Shown in pieces: positions 61,092-64,000 of a stretch of 64,000 bases of DNA (positions within the stretch are counted from its first letter, which is position 1; each line of letters starts with the position of its first letter). A program made the translations under genes and the position numbers. A model generated the notes under the pieces. That model made no database searches, was not told the DNA's origin, and saw nothing but the letters and a program-made list of their open reading frames with translations. This DNA is from Deltaproteobacteria bacterium (GTDB taxonomy: Bacteria > Desulfobacterota > Binatia > HRBIN30 > CADEER01). Location: contig JAJCZJ010000085.1 of the NCBI GenBank assembly GCA_029262455.1, positions 56,353-120,352 on the forward strand. Reading direction: 5' to 3'.

Positions 61092-62195
61092 CTAGAAAGC
61101 CTCCATGCCGGTGAGGTTCTCGAACACTTCAAGCGCCTCCTCCACCATGTCGAGCACGATCTGCCGCGAAGGCTTCATCGACTCAATAAAGCGCACGCCC
61201 TGACCAGCCGCTTCCGTCATCAGGTCCTCGCGGCGGTGATCATTCGCTGCCTGGATATAGTCGGAGCTGAGTAGCATCTGGTAAGGCGCACCCAGAACTT
61301 TCGGCGCCTTGTCGTCACGCCACTCTTTCGTCCACGTGCAATCGAGAACACGCATAGGGAAACCGGAGATACAGTCGGAATACACAGTATCGTCGGCCGT
61401 GGAGTTGATCAGACGATCCTTGATGATCATGTCGTTGTCGCCTTCGCGCGAGGCCAACCACAGTGTACCGGTCCAAACACCAACCGCGCCGAGACACAAC
61501 GACGCCGCAAGATGTTTGCCGTGGGTGATCCCACCGGCCGCAATGATCGGCGTATCACCGGCAACCGCGACGCACTCGGGGACAATCGACAATGTGCCAA
61601 CTGGTCCGGTGTGACCTGCAGCGTCATAGCCCTGCGCGATGATCGCATCGACTCCAGCCTCGGCCTCTTTCTTGGCTTGCCGAGCCTTGCCGACGAGCCC
61701 GAAGACCTTGATGCCCTTTTCGTGGGCGTCCTTGAGGATGAAAGCTGGATTGCCGAGGCCCGAGCAGATGACCGGAACTTTTTCGTCGAGCAGCACATCG
61801 AGCTGCGAGCGTGCGATCTCCTTGTTGAGACCACCCCACTGATGTAAGTCGATCTGCCCTTTCGGTTCGGGGATGTTGTGGCGCTTCTTCATATCGAGCC
61901 AGAAGTCCATCTGCTCTTGCGGAATCTTTTTGCGCAGCTCGTCCAGGTCGCCGGTCGGAGGTACCGATGCCGGCAGCACCAGATCGATACCGAAAGGCTT
62001 GTTGCCGACCTTGTTGCGGATCCATTTGATATCGGCGGCGATTTCATCCGGTGTATGCATCGCTTCGCCCAAAACGGCGAATCCTCCCGCATTGACGACA
62101 GCTTCGACGACGTCCTTGCAATGAGTAAAAGCAATGATCGGAAACTCGATCTCGAGCATGTCGCAGAGCTTGGTGTGAAGCGGGTTCTTCGCCAT
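61092..62195 (-). CDS. NMO-family FMN oxidoreductase
   Basis: A 367-residue protein of the nitronate monooxygenase fold: EFPIIAFTHCKDVVEAVVNAGGFAVLGEA, IAQGYDAAGHTGPVGTL (FMN-phosphate loop near residue 190) and AAGGITHGKHLAASLCLGAVGVW. It is a distant relative of IpdC but has a different FMN loop (YDAAGHTG) and a longer middle. Probably a flavin-dependent reductase or dehydrogenase for a steroid-CoA intermediate. First gene of a seven-gene minus-strand operon under operator site 4. ATG at 62195 follows GGGAGT; the longer frame to 62282 overlaps the operator. Confidence 0.8.
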   Translation of the reverse strand: MAKNPLHTKLCDMLEIEFPIIAFTHCKDVVEAVVNAGGFAVLGEAMHTPDEIAADIKWIRNKVGNKPFGIDLVLPASVPPTGDLDELRKKIPQEQMDFWLDMKKRHNIPEPKGQIDLHQWGGLNKEIARSQLDVLLDEKVPVICSGLGNPAFILKDAHEKGIKVFGLVGKARQAKKEAEAGVDAIIAQGYDAAGHTGPVGTLSIVPECVAVAGDTPIIAAGGITHGKHLAASLCLGAVGVWTGTLWLASREGDNDMIIKDRLINSTADDTVYSDCISGFPMRVLDCTWTKEWRDDKAPKVLGAPYQMLLSSDYIQAANDHRREDLMTEAAGQGVRFIESMKPSRQIVLDMVEEALEVFENLTGMEAF

Positions 62196-62261
62196 CGATA
62201 ACTCCCAACTATCTAATTTTAAAGGATTTCGCGGATCAGAATCATAGCCGCGACGACCAAC

Positions 62262-62275
62262 CAAACGCTCGTTTA
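62262..62275. promoter_or_regulatory. Inverted-repeat operator, site 4
   Basis: CAAACG-CT-CGTTTA, one mismatch to the palindrome shared by sites 1-3. It lies 67 bases ahead of the NMO-family gene (minus) and about 155 bases ahead of the secreted protein gene (plus). Confidence 0.65.
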
Positions 62276-62429
62276 TATGCAATCTGGGGAGGCGTGGTCA
62301 ATCCAGGCGGTCGGAAGCCGCTTCAACCCACAAATTATGCATTCCTCTGCATCCGCTGGCGCGCACCACGCGTATCGCCTGCATGCTCGCGTTGCGAGTC
62401 CATGCAAACCAGCAAGAGGGAGGACAGCC

Positions 62430-62822
62430 ATGACGTACTCAATCACTAGGATCGCCAGGCTCGCAGTTGCCGGAATCGCACTCACCGCCGGATCATCGGT
62501 CGCAGCGACGCTCACCACCGCCCCACTGTCTAGCGCAGGCAACGAAGTAGCTTGCACAGTTGCCAACGTAAGTACCAAGACCCGAGCCGTGGACATCGTC
62601 CTGATCGGTGAAATCGAAGAAGATCGAGGCAGCGTGCCATTGGCATCGGCATCGGCCATCCTCGATCCAGACGGAATCACGTCGCTGAGAATCGGCGCCA
62701 ACACCATCGACTTCACGACCTTCTGCCGGATCGCAGTCGAGGGCGGTAAGCAAACCGTTCGCGGCGTGCTCAGCATCGGGAACGAGGCGGAAGGAACTCA
62801 AGCCTCGGTCGAAGCCAGGTAA
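62430..62822 (+). CDS. Small secreted protein of unknown function
   Basis: A 130-residue exported protein with signal peptide residues 1-26 (IARLAVAGIALTAGSSVAA). The mature part is a likely beta-sandwich (NEVACTVANVSTKTRAVDIVLIGEI) with two Cys that may pair. No family recognised. GAGGGAGGA precedes the ATG; the in-frame extension back to 62277 crosses the operator region and is rejected. It lies divergently from the NMO-family operon. Confidence 0.65.
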   Translation: MTYSITRIARLAVAGIALTAGSSVAATLTTAPLSSAGNEVACTVANVSTKTRAVDIVLIGEIEEDRGSVPLASASAILDPDGITSLRIGANTIDFTTFCRIAVEGGKQTVRGVLSIGNEAEGTQASVEAR

Positions 62823-62891
62823 CACTATTTCCGACCTCACCCTTGCCATCCCCCCCGCGGTAGCATCATGGTTTCCGCGGGAGGAGTCGCA

Positions 62892-63704
62892 GTGACACGC
62901 AAAGTAGCATTCGTAACCGGAGCGAGTCGGGGTATCGGTCGCGCAACGTCGCTTGCCTTGGCCGACCGGGGTTTCGACATCGTCGCAACAGCGAGAACTC
63001 TCAAGGAAGGCCAAGCCGCCGACGGCACTTCGGTCAGCGGTAGCCTCGAAACGACTGCTAGAGAAGTTCGCCAGCGCGGACGAAAAGCGCTGCCGATCCG
63101 CCTCGACCTGCTCGACCGACAATCAATCGACGCCGCCATCCAACAAGCAATCGACGAGTGGGGCCACGTCGACCTGTTGCTCAACAACGGCATCTACACA
63201 GGCCCCTCGACGCTGCAGCACTTTCTAGAGATCGACGAACAAGAGATCCACAAGATGTTCGAAGCGAATCTCTTCGCGCAGCTTCACATCACGAAACAGC
63301 TGCTGCCTGGTATGCTCGAACGCGGCCGCGGATCGGTCATCAACATGATCTCCAACGCGGGCCTCAACGACCCAAAGGCGCCCGCCGGCGAAGGCGGCTG
63401 GAGTTACGTCTACGCCGCAACCAAGGCTGCTCTGACTAGAATGGTCGGGGTCTTGGCGGTCGAGCACGCGGGAAGCGGAGTGTATTTCCACAACATCGAA
63501 CCCGGTCTGGTCATCACCGAAGCGATGTCGCTCTACGACCCGGACGGGAAGTTCGCGAAGCTCTACAAGGGAGCACCGATGGAAGTCCCCGCCGCAGCCA
63601 TTGCGTGGCTCGCGAGCAACGACGGCGCCGAAGAGTGGAACGGCAAGATCGTCTACGCACAAAAGCTCGCGCTGGACCTCGGCCTCGCAGACGACTGGCG
63701 CTGA
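62892..63704 (+). CDS. SDR-family oxidoreductase
   Basis: A 270-residue short-chain dehydrogenase: VAFVTGASRGIGRATSL, a NNGI segment where NNAG is usual, MISNAGL and YAATKAALTRM supply cofactor site and Tyr-Lys pair. A roughly 15-residue insert (EGQAADGTSVSGSLETT, about 43-60) follows the second strand. GTG at 62892 (GGGAGGAG upstream) is chosen over an ATG at 62868. Function unknown; it sits 69 bases beyond the secreted protein gene. Substrate could be steroidal, but no specific evidence exists. Confidence 0.75.
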   Translation: MTRKVAFVTGASRGIGRATSLALADRGFDIVATARTLKEGQAADGTSVSGSLETTAREVRQRGRKALPIRLDLLDRQSIDAAIQQAIDEWGHVDLLLNNGIYTGPSTLQHFLEIDEQEIHKMFEANLFAQLHITKQLLPGMLERGRGSVINMISNAGLNDPKAPAGEGGWSYVYAATKAALTRMVGVLAVEHAGSGVYFHNIEPGLVITEAMSLYDPDGKFAKLYKGAPMEVPAAAIAWLASNDGAEEWNGKIVYAQKLALDLGLADDWR

Positions 63705-63719
63705 GGCTCTCGGGACCGC

Positions 63720-63951
63720 CGCTGATGAATCGAGCCCGCGACAACTCCTTCTCCATCCGGAGGCTGTCGATTAGTGCAGCGACACTAGTATTGCGGGAAA
63801 CCCGAAAGCCTTCCCCTCTACCTCCGGGAGAGGGTTAAGGGTAAGGGGATCGAAACGCCAACTTCCTTCTTGCCCTTGTGCCGCAGTGCTTTCGTGCACT
63901 CGTTCAAGAACGATCCCTCGCCTTTCATCCTCTCTCGCGTGTAATGCGGCA
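63720..63951. repeat. Dispersed repeat family A, copy 3 (truncated)
   Basis: Follows the final SDR gene. It matches the second half of copy 2 closely, including TAGTATTGCGGGAAACCCGA-like and CGCCAACTTCCTTCTTGCCC stretches, but ends where a 7-base tandem repeat begins, before the hairpin is completed. No gene seen. Confidence 0.78.
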
Positions 63952-64000
63952 GGGGTACGGGGTACGGGATGCGGGGTACGGGGTACGGGGTACGGGGTAC
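63952..64000 (+). repeat. Seven-base tandem repeat at the window edge
   Basis: The unit GGGGTAC is present seven times head to tail (the third is the variant GGGATGC) and continues to the last base of the window, so the array may be longer. It interrupts repeat A copy 3. Confidence 0.9.

Overview
This looks like a 64 kb piece of a high-GC (roughly 60% or more by eye) Gram-negative bacterial genome. The Gram-negative call rests on a full-length TonB-dependent receptor and a lipoprotein. Secreted proteins with dockerin-like EF-hand repeats, F420/LLM-type and sterol-CoA enzymes, and many long intergenic repeats suggest an uncultivated deltaproteobacterium-like lineage such as Binatota. That placement is inference; no rRNA or marker gene is present.

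The main theme is aerobic steroid (cholesterol-type) catabolism. Region 1 (1-11712, + strand) is a long operon: ipdA, ipdB, ipdC and echA20 (opening of the last two steroid rings), FadE31-like and FadE32/33-like acyl-CoA dehydrogenases, a DUF35/thiolase-like pair, a FadA6-like thiolase, another acyl-CoA dehydrogenase, an SDR and a MaoC hydratase. Region 3 (36586-43125) holds ipdF, fadE30, a double-domain class III CoA-transferase and, divergently, a KstD-like 3-ketosteroid dehydrogenase, followed by a TonB receptor. Region 4 (47347-62195) has a side-chain-type operon (FadE29/FadE28-like enzymes, alpha-methylacyl-CoA racemase, ChsH2-N-like and ChsH1-like MaoC proteins), a divergent LLM oxidoreductase/crotonase/flavoprotein set, and a seven-gene minus-strand operon with ETF, a second DUF35/thiolase-like pair, an NMO-family flavoprotein and an unknown 87-residue protein.

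Four operon heads in these regions carry the same inverted repeat, CAAACG-N2-CGTTTG (near 50, 41294, 52160 and 62268). I propose it as the operator of the whole regulon; the half-site resembles operators of acyl-CoA-responsive PsrA/FadR-like TetR regulators. No TetR gene lies in the window.

Region 2 (11848-36573) is an accessory island between the steroid segments: a DUF1330-like lipoprotein, phosphatases, a GH18-like protein, an ECF sigma/ChrR-type anti-sigma pair divergent from a TPR/DUF4331/HupE-ectodomain-like set, large secreted proteins, a membrane-anchored sulfatase-superfamily enzyme, a MAPEG protein, a ThDP enzyme and a class III CoA-transferase. Three PIN-toxin/antitoxin modules (26.2, 35.9 and 46.5 kb) have unrelated antitoxins but the same apparently leaderless promoter layout. 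Intergenic gaps are filled by at least two dispersed repeat families (A and B). No tRNA, rRNA, CRISPR array or insertion-sequence transposase was recognised.
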